Source of the DNA: an uncultured Bacteroidales bacterium
Lineage (GTDB): Bacteria > Bacteroidota > Bacteroidia > Bacteroidales > P3
Length of the DNA: 64,000 nucleotides
Assembly (NCBI GenBank): GCA_947175635.1
Contig: CAMWNM010000004.1
Coordinates: 34,131 to 98,130, forward strand
Reading direction: 5' to 3'
Every line of letters begins with the position of its first letter. Positions within the stretch are counted from its first letter, which is position 1. Positions 29,849 through 40,005 of this stretch are shown here, in pieces. Under the pieces are notes generated by a model that was given only the letters and a program-made list of their open reading frames with translations, made no database searches and was not told where the DNA came from. The translations under genes and the position numbers were made by a program.

Positions 29849-31122
29849 AGGTCTTTCCCTATATCTTTTCGGTAATACATCTTGTCGAAGCTGATTTTCT
29901 CCGCCTCGGCGTAAGTTTTTTCCATGGCCGCCGGCAAGGTGTCGGCCAAAGAGGTTAGGGCCATCACCCTTCCGCCGTCGGTACATATCCGCCCTTCCTT
30001 ATCCAGACAGGTGCCGGCATGGAAAACACAGGTTTCGGGAAGAAGTCCCTCAACGCCTTTCACCTCCAGCCCTTTGGTATAAGATTGAGGATAACCGCCG
30101 CTTGTCAGCATCAGGCAATGCGCATACGCGGGGCGGATCTTCAACTCGGCCGATCCTATCCGTTTTTCATGCAGGGCGATGAAAAGATCCACCAAATCGC
30201 TTTCTATGCGGGGTATCACCGCTTCCGTTTCGGGATCCCCCATCCGTACATTGTATTCAATCACATAAGGATCTCCGGCCACATTCATCAAGCCTATGAA
30301 CAAAAAACCCGAATAGGGAATATGCTCGGCCTTAAGCTGACCCAAAGTGGGTTTTATGATTTTTTCTTCCACTTTCTTCATAAACACCGCATCGGCAAAC
30401 GGCACCGGCGAAACGGCCCCCATGCCGCCCGTATTGAGCCCCGTGTCGCCCTCCCCCACTTTCTTGTAGTCTTTCGCTTCCGGCAATATCCGGTATCCCG
30501 TACCGTCGGTAAGCACAAACACCGACAATTCCACCCCGCATAAGAATTCCTCTATCACCACCTTTTCCGAAGCCGCCCCGAACTTGTGTCCTGCCAGCAT
30601 TTCCTCCACACAGGTCTCCGCCTCCGCCAGACCGGAGGCTATCACAACTCCTTTCCCTGCCGCCAGACCGTCGGCCTTCAGCACATACGGCGGACGCAAG
30701 GTACGCAAGAAATCCTTGGCCAAGTGTTCCTCTCCCCTGCCAAAAGCCCGATAGGCCGCGGTGGGAATCCCCGCCCGCCGCATAAAATCCTTGGCAAACT
30801 GCTTGCTGCCTTCCAGACGCGCCCCAGCCTTGCAAGGCCCCACGATTATCAGATCTCTGAAATTGACATCCGCCTGAAAATAATCCACTATGCCTTTCAC
30901 CAACGGCTCCTCGGGCCCCACCACCAACATATCCACCGCATGTTCGATAACGAACTCCTTCACCTGTGCGAAATTCATCGGATCCAAATCCGCATTCACC
31001 GCCCAGCGGGCCGTTCCGGCATTGCCCGGCGCCACAAAAAGCCCCGCTTTACGTTGGCTCTGCGCCAACTTCCATACCATCGCACTTTCCCTGCCCCCCG
31101 AACCTAAAACCAAAATATTCAT
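29839..31122 (-). CDS. purD: Phosphoribosylamine--glycine ligase
   Basis: MNILVLGSGGRESAMVWKLAQS, PYVLKADGLAAGKGVVIA, NTGGMGAVSPVPF, EYNVRMGDPETEAVIPRI. Confidence 0.95.
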   Translation of the reverse strand: MNILVLGSGGRESAMVWKLAQSQRKAGLFVAPGNAGTARWAVNADLDPMNFAQVKEFVIEHAVDMLVVGPEEPLVKGIVDYFQADVNFRDLIIVGPCKAGARLEGSKQFAKDFMRRAGIPTAAYRAFGRGEEHLAKDFLRTLRPPYVLKADGLAAGKGVVIASGLAEAETCVEEMLAGHKFGAASEKVVIEEFLCGVELSVFVLTDGTGYRILPEAKDYKKVGEGDTGLNTGGMGAVSPVPFADAVFMKKVEEKIIKPTLGQLKAEHIPYSGFLFIGLMNVAGDPYVIEYNVRMGDPETEAVIPRIESDLVDLFIALHEKRIGSAELKIRPAYAHCLMLTSGGYPQSYTKGLEVKGVEGLLPETCVFHAGTCLDKEGRICTDGGRVMALTSLADTLPAAMEKTYAEAEKISFDKMYYRKDIGKDLCR

Positions 31123-31172
31123 AATCCTATCTGCTAAAACACGGTTTTTCCGCGTGCAAAACACGCATATTG

Positions 31173-31180
31173 CAAAGGTA
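31173..31180 (-). promoter_or_regulatory. Bacteroidota -7 box (TACCTTTG) for purD
   Basis: caaaggta on + strand upstream of purD. Confidence 0.45.
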
Positions 31181-31211
31181 ATGAATTATTGTTTTTTTGC
31201 ATCATTCCGCT

Positions 31212-31219
31212 TACCTTTG
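31212..31219 (+). promoter_or_regulatory. Bacteroidota -7 box (TACCTTTG) for the lipoprotein pair
   Basis: tacctttg 24 nt upstream of the 31243 start; divergent with the purD box. Confidence 0.45.
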
Positions 31220-31242
31220 CAGGTTCACAACATTTTTCGGCT

Positions 31243-31782
31243 ATGAAATCGCATTTTTCCTTTCACCGTCTTTCCCTGCTCCTGCTTGCCGGAGCGGGAT
31301 GTCTGTGTCTGAGCCTCACCGCTTGCAGAACAGACCCCAAGCCTCTCAAGATTTTCGGAGAATGGCAAGAAAAAGAATACAGCCGCTACGACTCCACCAC
31401 GCATTCCCAATACCGACTTATCATCGACTGCGTCAGAGAGATACAGGACACCTGCAAATCAGGTGATTTTCAGCTCTACATCAACGCCTTTCACGCGCCT
31501 TCCCTGCAAGACGACCATTCCTACGCCTATATGGAATTCGTACAAGGCGAGTACTTTATGAACGAAGACCGGAAAACCATCCGTTTCGAAGGGCAGTATT
31601 ACACCGATTCCAACTTCACCACCCTTGCCACCAAGGAAAACTGGCCGTACAGCGTAGGCAACTACCATTCCGTATCCGACTACCGGCTCAACGACCTGTA
31701 CCTTACCCTCAGCCTTGACGACTCCACACGGCGGGATATCAATACTTTCTATCCCATTCAAATAAAAGAAGAGTGCTACTAA
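31243..31782 (+). CDS. Uncharacterised lipoprotein
   Basis: MKSHFSFHRLSLLLLAGAGCLCLSLTAC signal/lipobox; own promoter-like box. No family recognised. Confidence 0.75.
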   Translation: MKSHFSFHRLSLLLLAGAGCLCLSLTACRTDPKPLKIFGEWQEKEYSRYDSTTHSQYRLIIDCVREIQDTCKSGDFQLYINAFHAPSLQDDHSYAYMEFVQGEYFMNEDRKTIRFEGQYYTDSNFTTLATKENWPYSVGNYHSVSDYRLNDLYLTLSLDDSTRRDINTFYPIQIKEECY

Positions 31783-32774
31783 GAAAAGGTCTCAACCTAC
31801 TCTTTCACGGCTGTTCGCTGTTGCCGTACATCTTTCTCTTGTACGGTTGCGGAATTGCCGTGCATGTAACCGAAAGCGACAGCACCTCCCCGAACGATCT
31901 CTTCTACGAAAGCCTGGCCGATTGGTCCGATTCCACGATGCCGGCAGACGAACGCCTCGACTGGCTTTTGGCGGTATATTCGCGGGCACAACAGAATGAT
32001 CTGAACGCCATCGCACTTTTAAGAAAAACCGAAGCGCCCGAACGTTGGCCCAAAATATGGCAACATTACCAGAATATGGCCGAACGCGACAGTGCCTTGC
32101 AGGCTTTGCCCGACACTATCGCCGCCACCGTCTGGGGAAATTTCTCGGCCTCACATCCCGGGTATCAGGCCGATGCCCACCATGCCCGTTACCGGGCGGC
32201 CGGTTATTTCTATGCGGCCGCAGCCTACTTCATGCACCGGTCCGAACAAAGTGAAGACGGTATGGATGCCGCTGCACTCCGTTCCGCCTACCGGTATTTT
32301 TCAGCGCTCAATCTCTGCATTCCCGGCTTTAAGGATGCCGACAGCCTGCAAGGCTATTGCCTGCGCCACATGAATCCCGTGGTGGATATCGAATTTGTGG
32401 CTACCGAAGCTTTTTTGGCAGCCGATTTCGACTGGCAGCTCTCCCTGACCGACCTGCCCGATTTCGATTTGCTTTTCTCCGAAAGCGACACTGTTTCGTT
32501 TGTGGCTTTCCGCAACTTTACAGACAATACGGAAGAAGAGGCCGACTTTCAACTCAGGATCTTTATCGATGAAGTTTCCGCCCATTCCCTTTCGGCCTGG
32601 ATAGAACTGGACAATATCGCTACCGGTGAGATTCTTTTTGCCGATACCTTTTCCTGGCAGGAGGATACATCTTCCGATTCGGAACCTGCGGCCGTTCTCG
32701 CCGCACAGGCTTTTCATACCACACTGCAAAAAAGCATGCAGGAATGCTTTTCGCTCCGCGTGCCGCAGAAATAG
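31773..32774 (+). CDS. Uncharacterised lipoprotein
   Basis: GTG start overlapping the previous stop by 10 nt; hydrophobic N-terminus with lipobox-like LLYGC; followed by a terminator. Confidence 0.7.
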   Translation: MLLRKGLNLLFHGCSLLPYIFLLYGCGIAVHVTESDSTSPNDLFYESLADWSDSTMPADERLDWLLAVYSRAQQNDLNAIALLRKTEAPERWPKIWQHYQNMAERDSALQALPDTIAATVWGNFSASHPGYQADAHHARYRAAGYFYAAAAYFMHRSEQSEDGMDAAALRSAYRYFSALNLCIPGFKDADSLQGYCLRHMNPVVDIEFVATEAFLAADFDWQLSLTDLPDFDLLFSESDTVSFVAFRNFTDNTEEEADFQLRIFIDEVSAHSLSAWIELDNIATGEILFADTFSWQEDTSSDSEPAAVLAAQAFHTTLQKSMQECFSLRVPQK

Positions 32775-32806
32775 CAGAACCATCCTCCACCATAGGACAA
32801 AAATAT

Positions 32807-32840
32807 AAGCCTCGAAAGAACAAGTTCTTTCGAGGCTTTT
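32807..32840 (+). terminator. Rho-independent terminator
   Basis: AAGCCTCGAAAGAACaagTTCTTTCGAGGCTTTT strong hairpin with T tail, between convergent genes. Confidence 0.85.
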
Positions 32841-32868
32841 CCGTCATCTCCGCAGGAGCGCCACGGCT

Positions 32869-34848
32869 TTAGGCATCGATATTGGCATAGCGGGCATTCT
32901 GTTGGATAAATTCCCTGCGCGGCTCCACCTCATCGCCCATCAACATGGAGAAAACACGGTCGGCTTCCGTAGCGTTCTCTATCGTTACCTGCCGCAAAGT
33001 CCGTGTGGCGGGATTCATGGTGGTATTCCACAACTGATGGTCGTTCATTTCCCCCAAACCTTTGTAACGCTGCACCGCGATGCCCTTCACACGACCGCCC
33101 TCGCTGAGTTCATCCATCAAGGCGTTTCTTTCTTCTTCCGTCCAGCAATAACGCTCGTTCTTTCCTTTCTTCACCATATAGAGCGGCGGTGTGGCGATAT
33201 AGACATAGCCTTGCTCTATCATTTCACGCATGTGCCGGAAAAAGAAAGTAAGAATCAGCGTGGTGATATGGCTTCCGTCCACATCGGCATCGGTCATGAT
33301 AATCACCTTGTGATAGCGGAGTTTCTCCATATTGAGCGCCTTGCTGTCTTCTTCGGTGCCCAGACTCACACCCAAAGCCGTATAGATATTCTTGATTTCG
33401 TCGCTTTCAAATACCTTGTGCTGCATGGCTTTCTCCACGTTCAGAATCTTACCGCGCAAGGGCAGGATAGCCTGAATCTTGCGATCACGCCCCTGCTTGG
33501 CCGTTCCGCCTGCAGAATCCCCTTCGACCAAAAACAACTCGCATACCTCGGGATTACGTTCCGAACAGTCCGCCAGTTTCCCCGGCAGGCTTCCGCCCGA
33601 AAAAACGCTCTTGCGCTGCACCAATTCGCGTGCCTTGCGCGCCGCGTGCCTTGCCGTGGCCGCCAACACCACTTTTTCCACAATCATCTTGGCTTCCTTG
33701 GGATGTTCCTCGAGGAAGTAAGCCAATTTTTCGCTCACCAACTGCGAAACCACCGCCGAAACTTCGCTGTTTCCCAACTTGGTCTTGGTCTGCCCCTCGA
33801 ACTGAGGTTCGGAAACCTTTACCGAAATAACGGCCGTAAGACCTTCGCGGAAGTCATCGCCCTTGATCTCGATTTTTTGCTTGTCGAGTTTGTCGAGCAT
33901 ACCCGATTTGCGGGCATAGTCGCCCAATGTCTTGGTAAGTCCCAGACGGAACCCCGTAAGATGTGTACCGCCCTCTATAGTGTTGATGTTGTTTACGTAG
34001 GAATGCAGATTTTCGGAAAAACCGTCGTTGTACTCCATCGAAAGTTCTACCGGAATACCGTTTTTTTCACCCTCGATGTAAATGGGTTCGGGCATCAGCA
34101 CGGTACGGTTAGAATCCAGATACGAGATGAAGTCCTTCAGCCCCTCGGCCGAATAATAGCTGTCTGTCTTGAAACTGCCGTCCTCCTTCTTCTCGCGGCG
34201 GTCGGTAAGCGAAAGCCGCAACCCCTTGTTCAAAAACGCCAATTCCCGCAAACGGGCGGAAAGCACATCATAGTCGTAAACGGTAACCGAAAAGATCTCG
34301 GCATCCGGATGAAAGGTAACCAAGGTGCCGCGCTCTTCTTCCGTGGCATCGCCGGCCACCTTCACCTCGTACAAGGGGCGGCCTTTGGCATACTCCTGCA
34401 CAAAGTGCCTGCCTTCCCTGAATACATCCACCTGCAGGTGATCCGAAAGGGCGTTCACACAAGAAACCCCTACCCCATGCAGACCGCCGGAAACCTTGTA
34501 GGTACCTTTGTCGAACTTACCGCCGGCGTGAAGCACGGTCATCACCACTTCCAACGCGCTTTTCTTTTCCTTGGGATGCATGTCGGTGGGAATACCGCGG
34601 CCATTGTCGCGCACCGAAATCGAATTATCTTCGTATATGGTCACTTCCACATGGGTGCAGTATCCGGCCAAGGCCTCATCGATGGAGTTGTCCACCACTT
34701 CGTAAACCAAATGGTGCAAACCTCTCACATTCACGTCTCCGATATACATGGCCGGACGTTTGCGCACCGCTTCCAATCCCTCCAATACCTGGATATTTTG
34801 GGCGGTATATTCGCCGCGCTGCCCTTCCGTGTTTTCCATTTCGCTCAT
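32869..34848 (-). CDS. gyrB: DNA gyrase subunit B
   Basis: IQVLEGLEAVRKRPAMYIGD, GGLHGVGVSCVNALS, LPLRGKILNVEKA, MTDADVDGSHI, QRYKGLGEMN. Confidence 0.95.
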   Translation of the reverse strand: MSEMENTEGQRGEYTAQNIQVLEGLEAVRKRPAMYIGDVNVRGLHHLVYEVVDNSIDEALAGYCTHVEVTIYEDNSISVRDNGRGIPTDMHPKEKKSALEVVMTVLHAGGKFDKGTYKVSGGLHGVGVSCVNALSDHLQVDVFREGRHFVQEYAKGRPLYEVKVAGDATEEERGTLVTFHPDAEIFSVTVYDYDVLSARLRELAFLNKGLRLSLTDRREKKEDGSFKTDSYYSAEGLKDFISYLDSNRTVLMPEPIYIEGEKNGIPVELSMEYNDGFSENLHSYVNNINTIEGGTHLTGFRLGLTKTLGDYARKSGMLDKLDKQKIEIKGDDFREGLTAVISVKVSEPQFEGQTKTKLGNSEVSAVVSQLVSEKLAYFLEEHPKEAKMIVEKVVLAATARHAARKARELVQRKSVFSGGSLPGKLADCSERNPEVCELFLVEGDSAGGTAKQGRDRKIQAILPLRGKILNVEKAMQHKVFESDEIKNIYTALGVSLGTEEDSKALNMEKLRYHKVIIMTDADVDGSHITTLILTFFFRHMREMIEQGYVYIATPPLYMVKKGKNERYCWTEEERNALMDELSEGGRVKGIAVQRYKGLGEMNDHQLWNTTMNPATRTLRQVTIENATEADRVFSMLMGDEVEPRREFIQQNARYANIDA

Positions 34849-34879
34849 AACCAACTATTTATAGTATTGAAACAATACA

Positions 34880-34887
34880 CAAAGTTA
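34880..34887 (-). promoter_or_regulatory. Bacteroidota -7 box (TAACTTTG) for gyrB
   Basis: caaagtta on + strand about 32 nt upstream of gyrB. Confidence 0.4.
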
Positions 34888-35267
34888 GCATTTCCGCACC
34901 TTTTTTGCAAAGGCTTTCCGTATAGTTATCAACACAGATTCTACCGTGCCGCCGAAACCTTTCCGTACACACAAGCCTTATCGGAATGGAGCCCGGCACA
35001 TCCCTAAACTTCACATACCGGATGTCTTCTGTCTCAAAGCACAACACGCCCCGCACCGGATTGGGCCAAAGCTATCCCCCTCACCTTACCCCCTCCGTTG
35101 CCCAAACAACAGGTTGATCTGACAGTTCATCCCAATTCAGGGCAAAACTGCCGTCCCTCCTCGTTAAAGTTCACTTGGGGTATGCCGATGCGGTTAAATA
35201 CTGGATTCCGACCGACGTTTAAGCCAAGCCGCATGCAGAGACCGAACCTGAAAAGAATCCCGCCTTT

Positions 35268-37247
35268 TTAATCGAAGAAACGCCAGGAAACACCGAACCG
35301 GACACAGCGGTCCACCAGGGGATAATGCGGTGTTTGGATATAGTTGTATTTGAACAGGCCCTCCGCCACATTCAGACACTTGATAAACAGGTTGGCCCGC
35401 TTCACTTGGAAATTCAAGAACACGTTCATAAAAAAGAAATTGCCCGTCTTTATCTCATCCTGCCAATAATAGCCGGCCGTAGCGGGATTGTAGGCATCGG
35501 CATAATAACGCGTGTTATAGACAAACTCCAGACCGATCTGTATCTGCGCGATATTCTTTATCGGAATGATCCCGTACAGGCTTTCCTGCAACCCGAACAA
35601 GGGCAGATGCAGATAATCTTCGTTGGAACTGTAACCCAACATCAACAAATTATCCAAACCCACGTATCTGCCGATATGCAGATTCTTGCCCGCCACGGCA
35701 TTCACCACCCAGAATTCCTTATCCGCCTGCACGGGACCGTCTTTCTTCATAAACACGTAATCGTTCAACATCCCGGCCTTGGCCCTTAACCACCAACCTT
35801 TATAATTGAATTTCACCTGCAGATAGGCTTCCGTAGTTTTCCCGAAATCGTTCGACCAATAGAAATGATTGGAAAAATGCCATGTATAAAGCCAGTCCGC
35901 CTCGAAACGGTTCACCCCCAACATTACCTCTATCCCGTCGCGTTTGGAAAGCGTCCTTTCCCTGTCATCCCTGAAAAGATATTTGAACATGGCCCTGCCG
36001 CTGAAATCAAAATTATTGTACCCGCCGAAACCGAAATCGAGATAGGCGTCAAACACGAAACGGTCGGCAAAATCCACCTGAACCTGTGCGAAAGGAAACC
36101 ACTGCACACAATCTTTGCGGAGCATCCGGTCATGCCAGCGGATGTATTCGTTCTTGAAACCTGCGGCAAACTTGAACCGATAGCCGAAAGGCAGGTATTC
36201 CATATCCGAACTGCTGTAAAACACGCGGTTGGTCATCTTCATCATCACATTCTGTTCCGAACTCTGCGTCGGATCCAGAAAGAAATCGGTGTAGAATCCA
36301 TCGTCGGCCGTTGTCTTGTCGCGGTATTTGAGCAACATGTCCTCTACCTCGAAACTATGGGTGATATAACCGTAGCTGCGGTTATTTTCGGGAATGGAAT
36401 CTTTCTTGGTATCGTAAAAATGATAGGATTGCTTAAAAAAGTATTTGTTCTCCCGCCAACGGTTGGATGCGGAGGTCATGTACACAGGTATCTTGAGCCT
36501 GTTCGTCGATATATTCCGGGTAAAGAGGGAATCTTCCTTTATGCCGCCGTTCTCGCCTACCGCCACCACATTGTGGATATAACCGAAAACGATACGGTAT
36601 CGGGCATCCCGGCTGATATAATTGCCCGAAAAACGCACGTTGTATTGATTGCTGCGGCTGTTATAGTAGCGACCATACACGTCGTACACCCTGAAATCGA
36701 TATCCAGATTCAATCCCCGGGCCACATTTTGGCTATGGGTGGCCCTGAAAAAATTCAGGTCTTTCCCGAAGTTATTAACGAAATAAAGCGTTGTATAAGG
36801 ATTCTTGGTCTGATAAAAAGGGGTATTTTCCAAGGTGTAGAACCACGAAGAAAAAGGATTCTCCCGCAAGCCGAAACCGGCCACCTGTCTGGGCATGTAT
36901 TCCAGCAATTGGTCGGGCATCCCCAAACTTCCCCGATCCACCCGAAAATCATTGTGCTGATAGAGGGCATCGAATTTCTGAAATCCATCCAGCGGATACT
37001 GCATCGTATCGAATACAGGAAGACCGCTTTGCATATAGAGGTCGTAATACACCACGGTTTCGCCCCTGCTCTTTGCCAAACCGGCCAGCTTGGCCCTGCG
37101 GATAGAGTCACGCCTTTGTTGCGGCGTAAGTTCAGGTATTTCCTCTGAAACGGGCGCCGGTTCCTGGGCGTATGCAGCAAGCGGCCATATTCCCACCACC
37201 CCCGTCGCAAGGAGCAAGAATACCCTTATTTTAGCTCGAAGCCGCAT
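35268..37247 (-). CDS. Putative outer-membrane porin (Bacteroidota putative porin family)
   Basis: Signal peptide, long beta-rich protein with periodic aromatic strands, C-terminus CVRFGVSWRFFD. Confidence 0.8.
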   Translation of the reverse strand: MRLRAKIRVFLLLATGVVGIWPLAAYAQEPAPVSEEIPELTPQQRRDSIRRAKLAGLAKSRGETVVYYDLYMQSGLPVFDTMQYPLDGFQKFDALYQHNDFRVDRGSLGMPDQLLEYMPRQVAGFGLRENPFSSWFYTLENTPFYQTKNPYTTLYFVNNFGKDLNFFRATHSQNVARGLNLDIDFRVYDVYGRYYNSRSNQYNVRFSGNYISRDARYRIVFGYIHNVVAVGENGGIKEDSLFTRNISTNRLKIPVYMTSASNRWRENKYFFKQSYHFYDTKKDSIPENNRSYGYITHSFEVEDMLLKYRDKTTADDGFYTDFFLDPTQSSEQNVMMKMTNRVFYSSSDMEYLPFGYRFKFAAGFKNEYIRWHDRMLRKDCVQWFPFAQVQVDFADRFVFDAYLDFGFGGYNNFDFSGRAMFKYLFRDDRERTLSKRDGIEVMLGVNRFEADWLYTWHFSNHFYWSNDFGKTTEAYLQVKFNYKGWWLRAKAGMLNDYVFMKKDGPVQADKEFWVVNAVAGKNLHIGRYVGLDNLLMLGYSSNEDYLHLPLFGLQESLYGIIPIKNIAQIQIGLEFVYNTRYYADAYNPATAGYYWQDEIKTGNFFFMNVFLNFQVKRANLFIKCLNVAEGLFKYNYIQTPHYPLVDRCVRFGVSWRFFD

Positions 37248-37267
37248 GCGTGCCTAAGATATTTCTT

Positions 37268-37936
37268 TCAGGAAAGTTTAAAGGAGATATACTTGATGGT
37301 CCGCCCCTCGGCCAACCAACGGCGCTCGTAAAAAGTCTGCACTTGGCAAGCCTCCGCTATGGGCGTGGCTTCCGCATACAGATCCGGGCTGTCGTGCAAC
37401 ACCTCATACCCGGCCGGAAGCACCACTTCGTTGCGGCAATAGGCATACAGCTCCGTATCGTCTGTCTTGAGATGCACAACCCCCTTGCCCTCGGGAAAAA
37501 TCTTGCGGTAACGTTCCAGAAAGGAGGGGGAGCACAGCCGTTTGTTAGGTTTGGAGGGCTGGGGATCGGGGAAAGTTATCCAGATTTCCGACACTTCTCC
37601 CGGGGCAAACACCCGGTCTATGAATTCGGCACGGGTACGGATAAAAGCCACATTGGGCATATTTTCTTCCGTAGCTGTCTTGCATCCCCGCCACAAACGC
37701 GCGCCCTTGATGTCCAGACCTACAAAATTCCGCTCCGGATACCGGCGCGCCAAACCTATGGTGTAATCACCCTTTCCACAACCGATTTCCAATACGATCG
37801 GTCCCTCGTTCCCGTAATAATCGCTTTTCCATTTTCCCCGCAAGGGAGCCTGCCACGGCTGAATCGTGGCCGGAAACTGGAAAAGGTTGGCAAAGCTCAG
37901 ATTCTCTTCGAACTTTGCCAATTTATTTTTGCCCAA
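37268..37936 (-). CDS. trmB: tRNA (guanine-N7-)-methyltransferase
   Basis: IVLEIGCGKGDYTIGLARRYPERNFVGLDIKGARLWRG; EIWITFPDPQPSKPNKRLCSPSFLERY. Confidence 0.93.
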   Translation of the reverse strand: MGKNKLAKFEENLSFANLFQFPATIQPWQAPLRGKWKSDYYGNEGPIVLEIGCGKGDYTIGLARRYPERNFVGLDIKGARLWRGCKTATEENMPNVAFIRTRAEFIDRVFAPGEVSEIWITFPDPQPSKPNKRLCSPSFLERYRKIFPEGKGVVHLKTDDTELYAYCRNEVVLPAGYEVLHDSPDLYAEATPIAEACQVQTFYERRWLAEGRTIKYISFKLS

Positions 37937-37942
37937 ACCTCT

Positions 37943-39139
37943 TTAGTTTGCAAAAATCCAACAATCGATGTTCCTGTTGCGCAATGCGGTTCTTTCCCCC
38001 ACCGCCTCTTCGCGTGTGGCGCAGGTTTTCACACTCACATAAAAGAGGTTTTTCGCCTCGATATAGTATATGGTGGCCGCCAGACCATTGGCGCACATAT
38101 TCTGCGCCATCCTGCCGGCATTGGCTTCCGAAGCGAAACTTCCCACGATAAGGTAGAACTTCCCGGCCTGCGGCCGTTTCGCATCCACTTTCCTGCCCGA
38201 TGCGGATTCAACTTTCTTCACCGCTTCTTTCTTGGGGGCCGGAGCGGGTTTCGCGGCGGCTTTCGGCGCAGCCTGGCTTGCAGCCTGCATCTTTTTGGCC
38301 TGCGCTTCCTGCTCCTTTCTCTTTACTTCGCCCGCCATCACAGCCTGTGCCACCTGCGCGTTTTCTTCTTCCATGACGGTGGATTCCAATTCATCCTCCA
38401 TCATCTGATCCACAGCGGCTTCCACCATATCATCCGCCGGCAGCTGCATTTCCAAAGCGGGTTTTTCACCAAGGCCGAACAAGGCTTTCCGAACAGGCGC
38501 GACACCCAATATCACGGCAAGCAATACGGCAAGCACGCACAACAAGATAAACCAAGTGCGGGCATATACCGGCAGCGGTGCCTGCGGCGCAGGTCTTTTA
38601 CGCGACCCCAACACGATTTCCTTGCCTGAAGAAGCCGGCTGGGCGGCGGGTTGCAATTTGGGCTTTCCGATGGGACGGGGCGCATGTTTTCCCCGCGCCT
38701 TTTCTACCGGTACCGGCGGACGTAAAGGCCGTTCCTCCTTGGGTAATTCCGGCAGAACCGTCTGCGGAGCGGGCTGTTCCAATCCGAAATTGGCATTGTC
38801 CGCATTGACCGGTTCTTCGGAGGCCGATTTAAACAACACCTTGTCGTCCACAATCACAAAAGTGCCCACTTCGGCTATCGTAACCTTTCCCGTGCCCTTG
38901 AGCTCCTGCAATACCTTGCGCACCCATTTTTCGAGTTCGGTGCGGGCGTCTTCTTCGTTCAGATTCTCTTCAAAGGCAAAAAAGTTCAAAAAGGCCTTGT
39001 CGGTGGGCATCACTTCCTTGAACAAAATCTTGTTCCGGCCGTCTCGCTGTTCGGTATAAAAAACGCCCAGCCCCGGAACGGCGGCTTCCCTGCCGGGCTG
39101 TTCGTTCAAAAATTTCCGCAAATAATCTACAACGTTCAT
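37943..39139 (-). CDS. HU-CCDC81-like/SPOR domain protein
   Basis: N-terminal HU-like domain (YLRKFLNEQPGREAAVPGLGVFYTEQ), central TM, A/K-rich linker, C-terminal SPOR (KFYLIVGSFASEANAGRMAQNMCANGLAATIYYIEAKNLFYVSV). Confidence 0.85.
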   Translation of the reverse strand: MNVVDYLRKFLNEQPGREAAVPGLGVFYTEQRDGRNKILFKEVMPTDKAFLNFFAFEENLNEEDARTELEKWVRKVLQELKGTGKVTIAEVGTFVIVDDKVLFKSASEEPVNADNANFGLEQPAPQTVLPELPKEERPLRPPVPVEKARGKHAPRPIGKPKLQPAAQPASSGKEIVLGSRKRPAPQAPLPVYARTWFILLCVLAVLLAVILGVAPVRKALFGLGEKPALEMQLPADDMVEAAVDQMMEDELESTVMEEENAQVAQAVMAGEVKRKEQEAQAKKMQAASQAAPKAAAKPAPAPKKEAVKKVESASGRKVDAKRPQAGKFYLIVGSFASEANAGRMAQNMCANGLAATIYYIEAKNLFYVSVKTCATREEAVGERTALRNRNIDCWIFAN

Positions 39140-39207
39140 ATTGAAATTATTTTAAGGCTTTGCTTGCCTGATTCTAAATTTTCTTTTTTGCAAAAAAACA
39201 TTCCGTT

Positions 39208-39825
39208 TTAAAACAAACCGTTTATCTGGGCATCCACCTTGTCGATAATCGACCCCAGATCTTCAGGCTTGTTGCTGAAATCAAGGTTATTCACGTCCAC
39301 TATCAGCAAATTTCCCTGCTTGTAATGCCCTATCCAGCTTTCGTAACGATCATTGAGGCTTTTGAGATAATCCAGTCTGATGGAACTTTCATAGTCCCGG
39401 CCACGCTGCTGTATCTGCCTTACCAATGTGGAAATATCCGCACGCAGATATATCAGCAGATCGGGCGGCTGGAGAAAAGACTGCATAAGCTCGAACAGCG
39501 ACACGTAATTTTCAAAATCGCGCGTGGTCATCAGCCCCATGGCGTGAAGATTGGGGGCGAAGATGTAGGCGTCTTCGTAAATGGTTCTGTCCTGAATCAC
39601 ATTCTTGCCCTTTTTCCGTATATCGATAACCTGACGAAAACGGGTATTGAGAAAATATATCTGCAAATTGAACGACCATCTGCGCATGTCTTCGTAAAAA
39701 CTGTTCAGATAGGGATTGTCGTCCACTTCCTCATAGAGCGGTTTCCAACGGTAATGCTTGGAAAGCAGACCGGTCAGCGTGGTCTTGCCCGACCCTATGT
39801 TTCCTGCTATGGCAATGTGCATCAT
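39208..39825 (-). CDS. Deoxynucleoside kinase
   Basis: MHIAIAGNIGSGKTTLTGLL P-loop; YEEVDDNPYLNSFYEDMRRWSFNLQIYFLNTRF; QDRTIYEDAYIFA. Confidence 0.92.
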   Translation of the reverse strand: MMHIAIAGNIGSGKTTLTGLLSKHYRWKPLYEEVDDNPYLNSFYEDMRRWSFNLQIYFLNTRFRQVIDIRKKGKNVIQDRTIYEDAYIFAPNLHAMGLMTTRDFENYVSLFELMQSFLQPPDLLIYLRADISTLVRQIQQRGRDYESSIRLDYLKSLNDRYESWIGHYKQGNLLIVDVNNLDFSNKPEDLGSIIDKVDAQINGLF

Positions 39826-39888
39826 GATGCAAAATCTTTTCTTGTTCAACGCAAGGCGACCCCCTTGACAGCAATACGCCTAAGAATG

Positions 39889-39896
39889 CAAAGATA
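39889..39896 (-). promoter_or_regulatory. Bacteroidota -7 box (TATCTTTG) for the deoxynucleoside kinase
   Basis: caaagata on + strand upstream of the gene. Confidence 0.4.
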
Positions 39897-39931
39897 CGCG
39901 AAAAAGCGTTTTGCATTGAAACCCGTACAAC

Positions 39932-39986
39932 AAAAAAACCGGAATCCGCCAAAGGAAAAACTTTCTCCCCAGACGAATTCCGGTTT
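39932..39986 (-). terminator. Terminator of the rpoBC-DUF3467 transcription unit
   Basis: AAACCGGAAT...ATTCCGGTTT inverted repeat; on the minus strand the stem is followed by a T tract (39932-39938). Confidence 0.65.
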
Positions 39987-40005
39987 CGGCGCCTTTTTCA
40001 ATGCC

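Noticed and set aside
32902-35007. 701-aa ORF antisense to gyrB
   Set aside because: Shadow ORF opposite gyrB, no domain signal.
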